Below, piece after piece: positions 40,239-48,304 of a DNA stretch of 64,000 bases. The number at the start of each line of letters is the position of its first letter. The stretch's first letter is position 1. This DNA is from Alphaproteobacteria bacterium UBA6178 (GTDB lineage Bacteria; Pseudomonadota; Alphaproteobacteria; Rickettsiales; UBA3002), in contig DITS01000001.1 in assembly GCA_002422205.1 (NCBI GenBank), positions 1 through 64,000 on the forward strand, read 5' to 3'. Below the pieces are notes generated by a model, which was given only the letters and a program-made list of their open reading frames with translations, was not told the DNA's origin and did not search any database. Both the position numbers and the translations under genes were made by a program.

Positions 40239-41687
40239 TCAATCCCGCCAGAAGGACGGCGCGAGCAGCACCAATACTGTAAATAGCTCCAGCCGCCCCA
40301 TAATCATGGCAAAGGATAGCAGCCATTTCGCCCCATCGGGGAAGGTCGCATAATTGCCCGCAGGGCCGATCACATCGCCCAGCCCCGGCCCCACATTCGC
40401 CAGCGCCTGTGCCGCCGCGCTCATACAAGTCAGAAAATCCAGCCCATAGAGCGACAGCACCATCGCGATCACGGTGAAACTGATGCCGAACAGCACAATA
40501 AAGGTCATCACCGATGCCGCCACTTCCTCACTGATGGGCTTGCCGTTATAGCGCGGCACAAACACGCCATGCGGCTGAATTAGCCGTTTAATCTGCGCGG
40601 TCGTGGTATAATATAAAATCTGCAGGCGGAAGATTTTAATCCCGCCCGAAGTTGATCCGGTACAGCCCCCCACTACCGTCAGCATAAAAAACAGCACCAC
40701 CGGAAAAATGCCCCATTGCATATAATCGGTAGAAGCAAAACCGGTTGTCGTCACGACGGAGACAATATTAAACGTCACTTGCCTCAAGGCCAGCATGGCC
40801 CGCATATCCTGCATCATCACCAGCCATATCACCATCATTGCTACCGAAGCAGCAATCAGCACAATCAGCCATTGCACCTGTGTATTGCGCAAAATTACCA
40901 GCGGTTTCCCTTTTACCATCTGAAAATATAAAATCAGCGGTACCGCGCCCGACATCATAAAAATCACCGCGATCCATTCGATCAGCGGGTTATCAAAAAA
41001 CGCGAAGGACGCGTCATGTGTCGAAAAGCCGCCAGTCGCTACTGTGCTCATGGCGTGGTTGATCGCGTCAAACCCGCTCATGCCTGCCATGCGGTAACAT
41101 AGGGCGCAAATAGCCGTCAGCACTAAAAACACCATGGCAATCGCGCTGGCAATCTGGGTTGTGCGCGGCAATGATTTTTCATTAGTGTCTGACGATTCGG
41201 TGCGAAAGAGCTGCATCCCGCCAATGCGCAGCATTGGCAAAACCGCCAGCGCCAATACCACAATCCCGATACCGCCCATCATATTGAGCAATGAGCGCCA
41301 CAGCAAAATACCCGGCGGCATTGCATCCAGACCCGACAGCACCGTCGAGCCGGTGGTGGTTAGCCCCGAGGCGGATTCGAAAAACGCATCGGTTACATCA
41401 ATCGCATCGCTGCTCAAATAAAGCGGCAATGCCGCAAATATAATCAGCAGCACATAAGTGGAGGTGGTAAAAATAAAGGCCTGACGAATATTCAGTGTGC
41501 CCCGATAGCCACGGTTGGTGAGAAATAAAATCCCACCCGAGAAACCCGTGATAAAAAACGACGCAGCAAAGACTTTCCAGTCTTCATTACCCACCGCCAG
41601 ATCGAGCAGCATGGGTAGCAGCATGACCGCAGCCAGCAGCGACAGCAGCACGCCATGGGCCAGTAAAATTGGGCGGGTATCCAGCAT
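40239..41687 (-). CDS. trkH: TrkH-type potassium uptake protein
   Basis: The 482-aa membrane protein has the four filter-like loops of the Trk/Ktr family: LTTTGSTVLSG, STVATGGFSTHD, VVTTTGFASTDY and ALANVGPGLGD, each preceded and followed by helices. It forms the membrane pore for K+ uptake, normally gated by cytoplasmic TrkA, which is not in this window. The preceding minus-strand gene is the unrelated membrane protein at 41722, 34 bp away. Confidence 0.94.
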   Translation of the reverse strand: MLDTRPILLAHGVLLSLLAAVMLLPMLLDLAVGNEDWKVFAASFFITGFSGGILFLTNRGYRGTLNIRQAFIFTTSTYVLLIIFAALPLYLSSDAIDVTDAFFESASGLTTTGSTVLSGLDAMPPGILLWRSLLNMMGGIGIVVLALAVLPMLRIGGMQLFRTESSDTNEKSLPRTTQIASAIAMVFLVLTAICALCYRMAGMSGFDAINHAMSTVATGGFSTHDASFAFFDNPLIEWIAVIFMMSGAVPLILYFQMVKGKPLVILRNTQVQWLIVLIAASVAMMVIWLVMMQDMRAMLALRQVTFNIVSVVTTTGFASTDYMQWGIFPVVLFFMLTVVGGCTGSTSGGIKIFRLQILYYTTTAQIKRLIQPHGVFVPRYNGKPISEEVAASVMTFIVLFGISFTVIAMVLSLYGLDFLTCMSAAAQALANVGPGLGDVIGPAGNYATFPDGAKWLLSFAMIMGRLELFTVLVLLAPSFWRD

Positions 41688-41721
41688 CGTCGCTCTCTGT
41701 ACAGCAGTTTAAGATTTCTGC

Positions 41722-43197
41722 CTAATTATTTGCTTTCGCTGGTTTATACAGGAAAACACTCACTTTGTCATCCTTCCTAATGCGCTCCAGCACCTCACGC
41801 CCTCCGCCCATTTCATAGAGCAGCACATAGGGTGAGCTATTGCTTAATACCAGCCCATCTATTTGGTATTTCTGCAATATTTTCTCCCAATCCGGGGGAA
41901 GTTGCTGAAAGGCAATAAAGTCTATAAGCAGCGATTCGGGATAAGCCGTGCCCGCACGGCCATCGACAAAAGGTTTGAGCTTTGAGCGATAAATCATATA
42001 CCCGCCCAAATCATAGTCATTCCAAAAGCGCGCATCCGGATAGTCCGTCGCCACCGCATCAAACAGCTCGGCGGAGTAAATCGGCTTCTCTTCAATCAGC
42101 GGCGACAGGCTGATCATGGCTTGCAGCGGTGTAAACCATCCCAGCAACAGCACTATCACTACGCCAGCGCCCGCCGCCACCGAAGCACAGCATGGTAACT
42201 GCGTGGCCTCCATCGGCGAGCCACTATTGGATTGCCGCTGATTATATTGGTGAAACCGCCATGCAATAAAGGGGGCGGCAGTCAGTGCAAAATAATAAAA
42301 ATTGCGCGAGCTCTCAAATGCCGCCACCAGCCAGATCACCGGAATCACACGGTCAGCCAGCGGCAGGTTTTTATCCTGATGGTCCGCAAGCAGAATGTAT
42401 AAAAACACCGCCAATGAAAACCCGATGCTGATCCCGATATTCAGTGGCTGCCATTCTTCGATATAGGCAGTAATCACGCTATCAAGCGTGCGCAACACCC
42501 CTTCGACAATATGAATATGCCACGGGGTCACCAGCGCCGCCAACAGGCATAGCACTCCCACTATAAACAAATGGTTACGCAAGGCGGTTTGTTTTTCTAA
42601 GTGGGACTGAATAAAATAAATACCCACAAACACATACACCGCTAAAAACCCGCCATGCATATTCGCCCATATTATCGTGAGCAGCGGAATCGCATAGAGG
42701 CTGCGCACGCGCTGCTGCGTGGTCGCGCGAAACAGCCAGTAATGCAGCCATGCAGTGAATAAGAAACTCGCCAGTTGCGGGCGCGCATTCGCCGCCACCG
42801 GCCAAAACACCAACGCCACCACGGCGATGACTAAACAAGCTTCCGATGCGCTTAAGCGTCCGCGTTTAATCAAATGATGCATCAGCACCGCCAGTGTGAG
42901 CGATAACATCGTCGCGGTCAGGATACGCAGTGATTCCAGCCCACCGGCTTTCACGATCGCGCTCATGCCAATATCCCACGCCCATGACAGATTAATCCAA
43001 CGCGTATCACCCGCCGAGAAGGAAAACGGGTCAGCCTGCGGTATGCCATGCTCGATCATGTAATCGCCTGCTGCCAGATGCCATGGCACATCGGTATCAA
43101 GCAAGGCGGGTTGCCCCTTTATCAGCAGCCACACAAACATGGCGATAAACACCGCGCTGACATAAGGATGCGGCAAAAGGCAGCGGATATTACGCAT
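41722..43197 (-). CDS. Integral membrane protein, probably glycosyltransferase-like
   Basis: Start ATG 43197 overlaps the upstream GT2 gene by 8 bp and gives 491 aa. About ten to eleven membrane helices are followed by a C-terminal soluble domain of about 120 residues (RFWNDYDLGGYMIYRSKLKP, FVDGRAGTAYP). An early loop LDTDVPWHLAAGDYMIEHG contains acidic residues in the place used by GT-C sugar transferases. Pairing with a polyprenyl-phosphate sugar transferase suggests it uses that lipid-linked sugar. No precise family is recognised. Confidence 0.65.
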   Translation of the reverse strand: MRNIRCLLPHPYVSAVFIAMFVWLLIKGQPALLDTDVPWHLAAGDYMIEHGIPQADPFSFSAGDTRWINLSWAWDIGMSAIVKAGGLESLRILTATMLSLTLAVLMHHLIKRGRLSASEACLVIAVVALVFWPVAANARPQLASFLFTAWLHYWLFRATTQQRVRSLYAIPLLTIIWANMHGGFLAVYVFVGIYFIQSHLEKQTALRNHLFIVGVLCLLAALVTPWHIHIVEGVLRTLDSVITAYIEEWQPLNIGISIGFSLAVFLYILLADHQDKNLPLADRVIPVIWLVAAFESSRNFYYFALTAAPFIAWRFHQYNQRQSNSGSPMEATQLPCCASVAAGAGVVIVLLLGWFTPLQAMISLSPLIEEKPIYSAELFDAVATDYPDARFWNDYDLGGYMIYRSKLKPFVDGRAGTAYPESLLIDFIAFQQLPPDWEKILQKYQIDGLVLSNSSPYVLLYEMGGGREVLERIRKDDKVSVFLYKPAKANN

Positions 43198-44152
43198 CGG
43201 GATAATACACCTCCACGCCCAGTGCTTCATCGATCAGATAAAGGGGACGGCGTTTGGTTTCACGATAAATCCGGCCAATATATTCGCCCAGCACGCCCAG
43301 ACTCATCAGTTGAATACCGCCCATAAACAGCACCGCCACCATCAGCGAGGCATAGCCGGGCACATCCGAGCCGCTCAGCAGCGTGCGCAAAATCAAAAAT
43401 ATCGCATAAATAAATGACAAAAGCGAAATCCCAGCACCCACATAGGTCCAGACTTTCAACGGTATCGTGGTGAAAGAAAAAATCCCATCCAGCGCCAGTT
43501 TCCATAAGGAGAAAAAATTGAATTTTGATTCGCCCACCGCACGTTCAGGTCGGTCATAAAATACCTGCGTAGTCGGATAACCCACCCATGACAGCAGCCC
43601 CTTCATAAAGCGGGTGCGCTCCTGCATGCGGCGAATCGCCTCCACCACCACATGATCCATCAGGCGGAAGTCACCGGTATTTTTGGGGATTTCCGTGTGC
43701 GATACTTTGCCCATCACACGGTAAAACATCAAGGCGGTATGACGCTTGAGAAAGCTATCTTCGCTGCGCAGGCGGCGTGTGGCCAGTACCACCTTAAACC
43801 CTGCGCGCCATTGCTCCACCATCTCCACTATCAATTCCGGCGGGTCTTGCAAATCGGCGTCAATCGGCACCACCGCCTGTCCGCGCGCATGGTATAATCC
43901 GGCGGTTAGCGCGGTTTCCTTGCCAAAATTGCGTGACAGGCTAATCAGCTTGATGCGTTTGTCACGGGCATGCCAGCCACGCACCCCGTCGGCGGTGCTG
44001 TCACGGCTGCCATCATTCACGCAAATGATTTCCCAATCCGCCGTGATCGACTCCAGCACCGGCACCACCCTGCCAAAAAAAACGTCCAGCCCATCGGCCT
44101 CATGATACATCGGTACCACCACGCTTAACATCGGGGGAATCGCCATGGCCAT
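43190..44152 (-). CDS. GT2 polyprenyl-phosphate sugar transferase (GtrB/DPM1-like)
   Basis: The 320-aa protein has LSVVVPMYHEADGL, CVNDGSRDST, the DxD-type PIDADLQDPPELI, KNTGDFRLMD and two C-terminal membrane helices (GAGISLLSFIYAIFLILR; LMVAVLFMGGIQLMSLGVLG), ending GEYIGRIYRETKRRP. This is the GtrB pattern: it loads glucose or a similar sugar on undecaprenyl phosphate. It overlaps both neighbours (ATGA with ubiH-like, 8 bp with the membrane gene), so the three are one transcript. Confidence 0.9.
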   Translation of the reverse strand: MAMAIPPMLSVVVPMYHEADGLDVFFGRVVPVLESITADWEIICVNDGSRDSTADGVRGWHARDKRIKLISLSRNFGKETALTAGLYHARGQAVVPIDADLQDPPELIVEMVEQWRAGFKVVLATRRLRSEDSFLKRHTALMFYRVMGKVSHTEIPKNTGDFRLMDHVVVEAIRRMQERTRFMKGLLSWVGYPTTQVFYDRPERAVGESKFNFFSLWKLALDGIFSFTTIPLKVWTYVGAGISLLSFIYAIFLILRTLLSGSDVPGYASLMVAVLFMGGIQLMSLGVLGEYIGRIYRETKRRPLYLIDEALGVEVYYPDA

Positions 44153-45351
44153 CAGCTTGCTTCTTTCTGCATCAGTGTGGGTAAATCGCCGACCATACCC
44201 ATGGCGTGGCGCATAAAAAATTGCTTCAACGGCATCACCTGATTCACGCCGTTTAGCCCCGCATCGCGTAGCAGGCGCAGCGGCAGTATATCATTAGAGA
44301 ATAACAGATTCAGCCCATGCGTGGCCGCCGCCATGCTGGCCACGTCAAAGCGGCGCCAGCGCGCATAATCGTTCAGCAGCGCATCCGCGCCAATATCCAG
44401 CCCCAGTCGGGCGCGTGCGAGTATCAGCTCCGCTATCGCCGCCACATCGCGATAGCCTAAATTCACGCCCTGCCCTGCAATCGGGTGAATCGCATGTGCT
44501 GCATCGCCGATCAGCGCGGCGCGCGGCGCAATGCTGCGCTCAGCGCGGATAAGTTTCAGCGGATAGGCAAAGCGCGGACCGGCAAGCGATAGCTCGCCCA
44601 GATGCTCCCCTGCCCGCTTGCGGATTTCCTGCAGCAATGCTGTCTCGTCCAATTGCAACATGCGCTGCGCCACCGCGTCGCGTTCGGTCCACACAATATT
44701 GGTGCGCTGCTCACTCATCGGCAGCAGGGCAAACGGGCCAGCGGGTAAAAACCGCTCCACCGCCAATCCATGGTGTGGCGCGCTATGTGCAATGGTACAT
44801 ACAATCGCCGTTTGGCCATATTCGCTGATATTCGCCTTAATACCCAGCATATCGCGCGTGGCTGACATTTTACCATCCGCTACCAGCAGCAGCGGCGCTT
44901 TGAGTTGTGTACCATTATCCAGCGTCACCTGTGCCAGTGCGCCGTCATTGTTCACCGCCGTCACTTTGGCGGGGGCGTGCAACGTTATCGCATCGTAACG
45001 CGCCAGCTGGCCATAGAGCGCCTGCCGCAAATGCCGGTTTTCGATGATATGACCAAAGGGTTCCTCGCCCGCATCTTTATAATGGTAATGCACATAGGCA
45101 CCCGTATCCTGATCGCACACGCGAATATCATCAATCGGCTCGGCATGGGCAATATCGGGCCAGACCTCTAGCGCTTCCAGCACACAGCGCGAGCCATAGG
45201 CAATCGCCGCCGTGCGCCCGTCATAGGCAGACTCCAGCCTTGCATTTTGCGAGGCGGCATCAATCAACGCCACGCGCAAGCCCCCGCGCGCCAGCGCTAT
45301 CGCCATCGCCGAGCCAACCAGTCCGGAGCCAATAATAACCACATCCTGCAT
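44152..45351 (-). CDS. UbiH/COQ6-family FAD-dependent hydroxylase
   Basis: I take ATG 45351 (MQDVVIIGSGLVGSAMAIAL), giving 399 aa; the open frame upstream has no site. It has the FAD GxGxxG at the start, an arginine-containing middle part, and GDAAHAIHPIAGQGVNLGYRD, the second FAD motif of ubiquinone hydroxylases. It hydroxylates the ubiquinone ring; which carbon is modified cannot be told because alphaproteobacteria use several paralogues. Confidence 0.9.
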   Translation of the reverse strand: MQDVVIIGSGLVGSAMAIALARGGLRVALIDAASQNARLESAYDGRTAAIAYGSRCVLEALEVWPDIAHAEPIDDIRVCDQDTGAYVHYHYKDAGEEPFGHIIENRHLRQALYGQLARYDAITLHAPAKVTAVNNDGALAQVTLDNGTQLKAPLLLVADGKMSATRDMLGIKANISEYGQTAIVCTIAHSAPHHGLAVERFLPAGPFALLPMSEQRTNIVWTERDAVAQRMLQLDETALLQEIRKRAGEHLGELSLAGPRFAYPLKLIRAERSIAPRAALIGDAAHAIHPIAGQGVNLGYRDVAAIAELILARARLGLDIGADALLNDYARWRRFDVASMAAATHGLNLLFSNDILPLRLLRDAGLNGVNQVMPLKQFFMRHAMGMVGDLPTLMQKEAS

Positions 45352-45420
45352 GCCCGAAATGTATGGTAAAGCGCCTGACTTGCCAAGCAATGTTTGTGGT
45401 TCACTCCCTCTGTCAGTAAC

Positions 45421-45462
45421 AAAGTGGATCGCCCGGATCGGCGAGGCCGACCGGAGGATGAC
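45421..45462. repeat. GTCA-family hairpin, GATCCCC type, variant
   Basis: AAGTGGATCGCCCGGATCGG...CCGACCGGAGGATGAC. Compared with 9121-9161 several positions differ on both sides of the stem. Confidence 0.7.
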
Positions 45463-45477
45463 AGTATCATGAGGGTT

Positions 45478-45506
45478 GTCACCCCGTGCTTGTCACGGGG
45501 TGACAG
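45478..45506. repeat. GTCA-family hairpin, CCCCGTG type
   Basis: GTCACCCCGTG-CTTG-TCACGGGGTGAC: symmetrical outer ends and CCCCGTG/CACGGGG arms where other copies have CCCCGTC/GACGGGG, a matched change. Confidence 0.8.
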
Positions 45507-45524
45507 CATATAAGCAACTTCACT

Positions 45525-45562
45525 TCCCCCTCTCCCTCACGGAGAGGGTCGGGGTGAGGGCT
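45525..45562 (+). repeat. Pyrimidine-rich REP-like hairpin, copy 3
   Basis: Same as 231-270 with CTCACGGAG in the loop region. Confidence 0.8.
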
Positions 45563-45587
45563 TTCTTCCTGTCCATCACACAGGCAC

Positions 45588-45608
45588 GCTGCTTAAAAAT
45601 TAAGCAGC
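45588..45608. promoter_or_regulatory. Perfect palindrome upstream of the amtB promoter
   Basis: GCTGCTTAA (45588-45596) and TTAAGCAGC (45600-45608) with three A between. It lies about 100 bp before the sigma-54-type promoter, a typical enhancer distance, but does not match the NtrC consensus. A terminator or other operator is possible. Confidence 0.45.
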
Positions 45609-45702
45609 CACTGTGCGCAAAACAGCCAAGCCAACCTTGTATTCCGCCCCAGGAAAATAGCTAATTTCATAAAATTCAATCGGCTGCACCATGCAACCGA
45701 AG

Positions 45703-45719
45703 TTGGCACGGATATTGGA
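45703..45719 (+). promoter_or_regulatory. Sigma-54-type (-24/-12) promoter of amtB
   Basis: TTGGCACGGATATTGGA matches the consensus TGGCACG-N4-TTGCA at all but the C of -12. The GG pair at -24 (45705-45706) and the -12 pair (45717-45718) are separated by exactly 10 bp. A TGCACC half-site resembling an NtrC box lies at 45685-45690. It fits nitrogen control of ammonium uptake. Confidence 0.7.
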
Positions 45720-45731
45720 ATAGCAATGGTT

Positions 45732-45745
45732 GGTTTTGCAAAACC
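45732..45745. promoter_or_regulatory. Perfect 14-bp palindrome in the amtB leader
   Basis: GGTTTTGCAAAACC lies 13 bp past the -12 element, around the expected transcription start. It could be an operator for a repressor. Confidence 0.45.
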
Positions 45746-45784
45746 GTGTGTGTGAGATTAATTTAATTCAGGGACTGTAATCAT

Positions 45785-47116
45785 ATGAATGTAACGCTTC
45801 GTTCTCGTCCTGCTGCGGTATTGTTTGCCGCTGCGGTCGCTTTTTTGCCCGGCATGGCCTTTGCCGCTGTCGAGGCAGAGACTCAATTTATTTTCAATAC
45901 GCTGATATTTCTGATCGGTGGCTTTTTGGTGATGTTTATGGCGGCGGGCTTTTGCTGCCTTGAGGCTGGCTTCGTGCGCAGCTCCAGCGTTACCACCATC
46001 TGCGTGAAAAACATTGCGCTCTATGCCATTGCGGGCCTGATGTATTATGTGGTGGGCTACAATCTGATGTATAGCGGTGTGGATGGTGGCTTTATGGGCA
46101 CCTTCAGCATGTGGAGCATCGATGATTCGGCCAATCTGAATGCGGACGGCGAATTTATCGGCGAAGGTGGTTATGCCGCCGCGTCTGACTGGTTCTTCCA
46201 GATGGTGTTTGTCGGCACCGCCGCTTCTATCGTATCCGGTGCGGTGGCTGAGCGCGTCAAATTATGGTCATTCCTTGCATTTTCCGCTGTATTATGTGGC
46301 TTCATCTATCCTATTACCGGTTCATGGCAATGGGGCGGTGGCTGGCTGAGCGAGCGCGGTTTCTCCGATTTTGCCGGTTCTACGCTGGTGCATTCGGTGG
46401 GTGGCTGGGCTGCTTTGGTTGGTGTGCTGCTGATCGGTGCACGCAAAGGCCGCTTCACCAAAGATGGTAAATCCATTCCCATGCCCGGCTCTTCGGTGCC
46501 GTTGGCAACGTTGGGTACCTTTATTCTCTGGTTAGGTTGGTTCGGCTTTAACGGTGCTTCGCAACTCGCGTTGGGTACCGGTGCCGATGCGGCTGCCATT
46601 GCCACCATTTTCGTCAACACCAATATCGCCGCCTGCGGTGGTTTGCTGGCTGCGATGTTGTTTACCCAGCTGATCTTCAAAAAGGTCGATCCCAGCATGG
46701 CGCTCAATGGCGCACTGGCTGGTCTGGTCAGCATCACTGCCGAGCCGCTGGCTCCGGTCATGGGCGAAGCCTTGCTGATTGGTGCGGTTGGCGGCATCGT
46801 GATGGCCTTCGCAGTTCTCGCGCTCGATAAATTCAAAATCGACGATGTGGTGGGTGCGATTCCGGTTCACTTGGCTTGCGGTATCTGGGGTACGCTCGCT
46901 GTGCCGATTACCAATGTCGAAACCAGCTTTATCACTCAGGCGATCGGCGTGGTATCGATTGGCGCATTCACCGTGGTCACCACCTTGGTTGTATGGGTGG
47001 TTATCAAAGCGGTTATGGGCGTGCGTATCACCGACGCAATGGAAGAGATAGGCATTGATCAAGCGGAAACCGGTCTGGATGCGTATCCCGACTTCGTCCG
47101 CACCAGCAAAGCCTGA
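45785..47116 (+). CDS. amtB: Ammonium transporter
   Basis: The 443-aa protein has a signal-peptide-like start (RPAAVLFAAAVAFLPGMAFA), eleven membrane helices, and the paired pore histidines in GSTLVHSVGGWAAL and IPVHLACGIWGTL. It conducts ammonium across the inner membrane. The usual partner glnK, which encodes its PII regulator, is not beside it. Control by sigma-54 and NtrC is suggested by the promoter at 45703, and ntrB-ntrC lie at the right end of the window. A strong terminator follows. Confidence 0.96.
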   Translation: MNVTLRSRPAAVLFAAAVAFLPGMAFAAVEAETQFIFNTLIFLIGGFLVMFMAAGFCCLEAGFVRSSSVTTICVKNIALYAIAGLMYYVVGYNLMYSGVDGGFMGTFSMWSIDDSANLNADGEFIGEGGYAAASDWFFQMVFVGTAASIVSGAVAERVKLWSFLAFSAVLCGFIYPITGSWQWGGGWLSERGFSDFAGSTLVHSVGGWAALVGVLLIGARKGRFTKDGKSIPMPGSSVPLATLGTFILWLGWFGFNGASQLALGTGADAAAIATIFVNTNIAACGGLLAAMLFTQLIFKKVDPSMALNGALAGLVSITAEPLAPVMGEALLIGAVGGIVMAFAVLALDKFKIDDVVGAIPVHLACGIWGTLAVPITNVETSFITQAIGVVSIGAFTVVTTLVVWVVIKAVMGVRITDAMEEIGIDQAETGLDAYPDFVRTSKA

Positions 47117-47141
47117 TACGATTGTTCCTGCAACTTGAGAC

Positions 47142-47171
47142 ATCCCGGGAGGAGACTCCCGGGATTTTTTT
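47142..47171 (+). terminator. Rho-independent terminator of amtB
   Basis: ATCCCGGGA (47142-47150) and TCCCGGGAT (47157-47165) form a 9-bp stem with loop GGAGAC and are followed by a run of T. Confidence 0.93.
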
Positions 47172-47178
47172 AGTTTTT

Positions 47179-47264
47179 GCGTTTGCTCCTGCTCTGGGCT
47201 ACTGCCCTCCGCAATGAGCCTAATGCTTCGCGACTAAAGGCTCGGACTCCTGTCCTCGTTCTCT
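47179..47264 (+). repeat. ~88-bp intergenic repeat, copy 3
   Basis: It has the best-preserved form: GCGTTTGCTCCTGC, GAGCCTAATGCTTCGCGACT, AAAGGCTCGGACTCCTGTCC. GAGCC and GGCTC form an internal stem. Confidence 0.75.
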
Positions 47265-47271
47265 ATTATTC

Positions 47272-47359
47272 GTCATGCTGCGGGACGCGGAGCGTCAGCG
47301 CAGTATCTTCTGCCACCTCATGAGATCCTGCGCTCTTGCTGCGCAAGCCGCAGGATGAC
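47272..47359. repeat. 88-bp two-hairpin element, CTGCG type, copy 3
   Basis: From GTCATGCTGCGGGACGC to CGCAGGATGAC; the inner right stem is CTTGC/GCAAG. Confidence 0.85.
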
Positions 47360-47375
47360 AAAATTATGGAAGGCT

Positions 47376-47406
47376 GTCACCCCGTCGCATGACGGGGTCC
47401 GGCCTT
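47376..47406. repeat. GTCA-family hairpin, CCCCGTC type
   Basis: GTCACCCCGTC-GCAT-GACGGGGTCCGGCCTT. One base in the tail differs from 9177-9207. Confidence 0.85.
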
Positions 47407-47504
47407 CCGCTCTTCCCTCAGCAAGATAGCCGGAGCGCGCGGCTCTTTCTTACGTGCCTTATCAACACTAGACTCCACCCCTCCAACCTTGTATCGTGGC
47501 GCGC

Positions 47505-48302
47505 ATGAGCCTTCGTATTGCCACTTGGAATATCAATTCCGTCCGCATCCGCAATGATCTGATCGCCCGTTTCGTGGCAGAGCATTCCCCCGATATTTTA
47601 TGCCTGCAGGAAACCAAGGTCGATAACCCCCTCTTCCCGCTCGAGGCGCTGCAGGCGCTGGGTTATCCGCATGTGTTTTTCGAAGGCCAGAAAAGCTATA
47701 ACGGCGTGGCCATCTTATCCAAAGTACCACTAATGAATCGCCGTTGCGTGCATTTTATCGACAAGCAGGAATGCCGCCATATCGCTGCCGATCTGCCGTG
47801 CGGTGCGCAATTACATAACGTCTATATCCCCGCAGGCGGTGACATTCCCGATGTGGAGTTGAATGAAAAATTCAAAGACAAGCTCGCTTTTGTCGATGCG
47901 CTGGCGCGCTGGTCAGCTGATGATGCCATCGCCACCCAGCGCGCGATCATTGTGGGCGATATGAATATCGCGCCGCTGGAGCATGATGTGTGGTCGCACA
48001 AGCAATTGTTGAATGTGGTGAGTCATACACCCATCGAAGTCGAGAAATTCACCGCTTTCCAACGTGCCGGAAAATGGGTCGATTGCCTACGCGAACTGGT
48101 GCCGCATGATCAGAAACTCTACAGCTGGTGGAGCTACCGCGCACGTGATTGGAAGGCGTCGAATCGTGGCCGCCGCCTCGATCATATCTGGATTACCCCG
48201 CCCTTGCGCAACAGCCTCAAAGGCGGCATGATCTACCCCGCAGCGCGCGGCTGGGACAAACCGTCCGACCATGTGCCGGTGATGGTGGAATTAGAGCTCT
48301 AA
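47505..48302 (+). CDS. xthA: Exodeoxyribonuclease III
   Basis: I start at ATG 47505 (MSLRIATWNINSVRIR), giving 265 aa; a GTG 9 bp upstream is possible. The endonuclease/exonuclease/phosphatase fold is complete: LCLQETKVDNPLF, the GDMNIAP block, RRLDHIWITPPL and SDHVPVMVEL. It repairs abasic sites and removes 3' blocks. It lies 2 bp before the M23 peptidase gene, so the two are co-transcribed. Confidence 0.95.
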   Translation: MSLRIATWNINSVRIRNDLIARFVAEHSPDILCLQETKVDNPLFPLEALQALGYPHVFFEGQKSYNGVAILSKVPLMNRRCVHFIDKQECRHIAADLPCGAQLHNVYIPAGGDIPDVELNEKFKDKLAFVDALARWSADDAIATQRAIIVGDMNIAPLEHDVWSHKQLLNVVSHTPIEVEKFTAFQRAGKWVDCLRELVPHDQKLYSWWSYRARDWKASNRGRRLDHIWITPPLRNSLKGGMIYPAARGWDKPSDHVPVMVELEL

Positions 48303-48304
48303 CG

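Larger units (their letters stand above)
45352..45784. other. Intergenic region with repeats and the amtB control region
   Basis: The left part (45421-45562) holds three repeat units. The right part holds a 9-bp-arm palindrome, a sigma-54-type promoter and a second palindrome before amtB. No gene is supported. Confidence 0.75.
47117..47504. other. Intergenic region between amtB and xth
   Basis: It contains the amtB terminator followed by three repeats (47179-47264, 47272-47359, 47376-47406). No gene is supported. Confidence 0.75.

Noticed and set aside
46532..47143. 203-aa minus-strand open frame opposite amtB
   Set aside because: It is a shadow of amtB codons; no ribosome site or domain.
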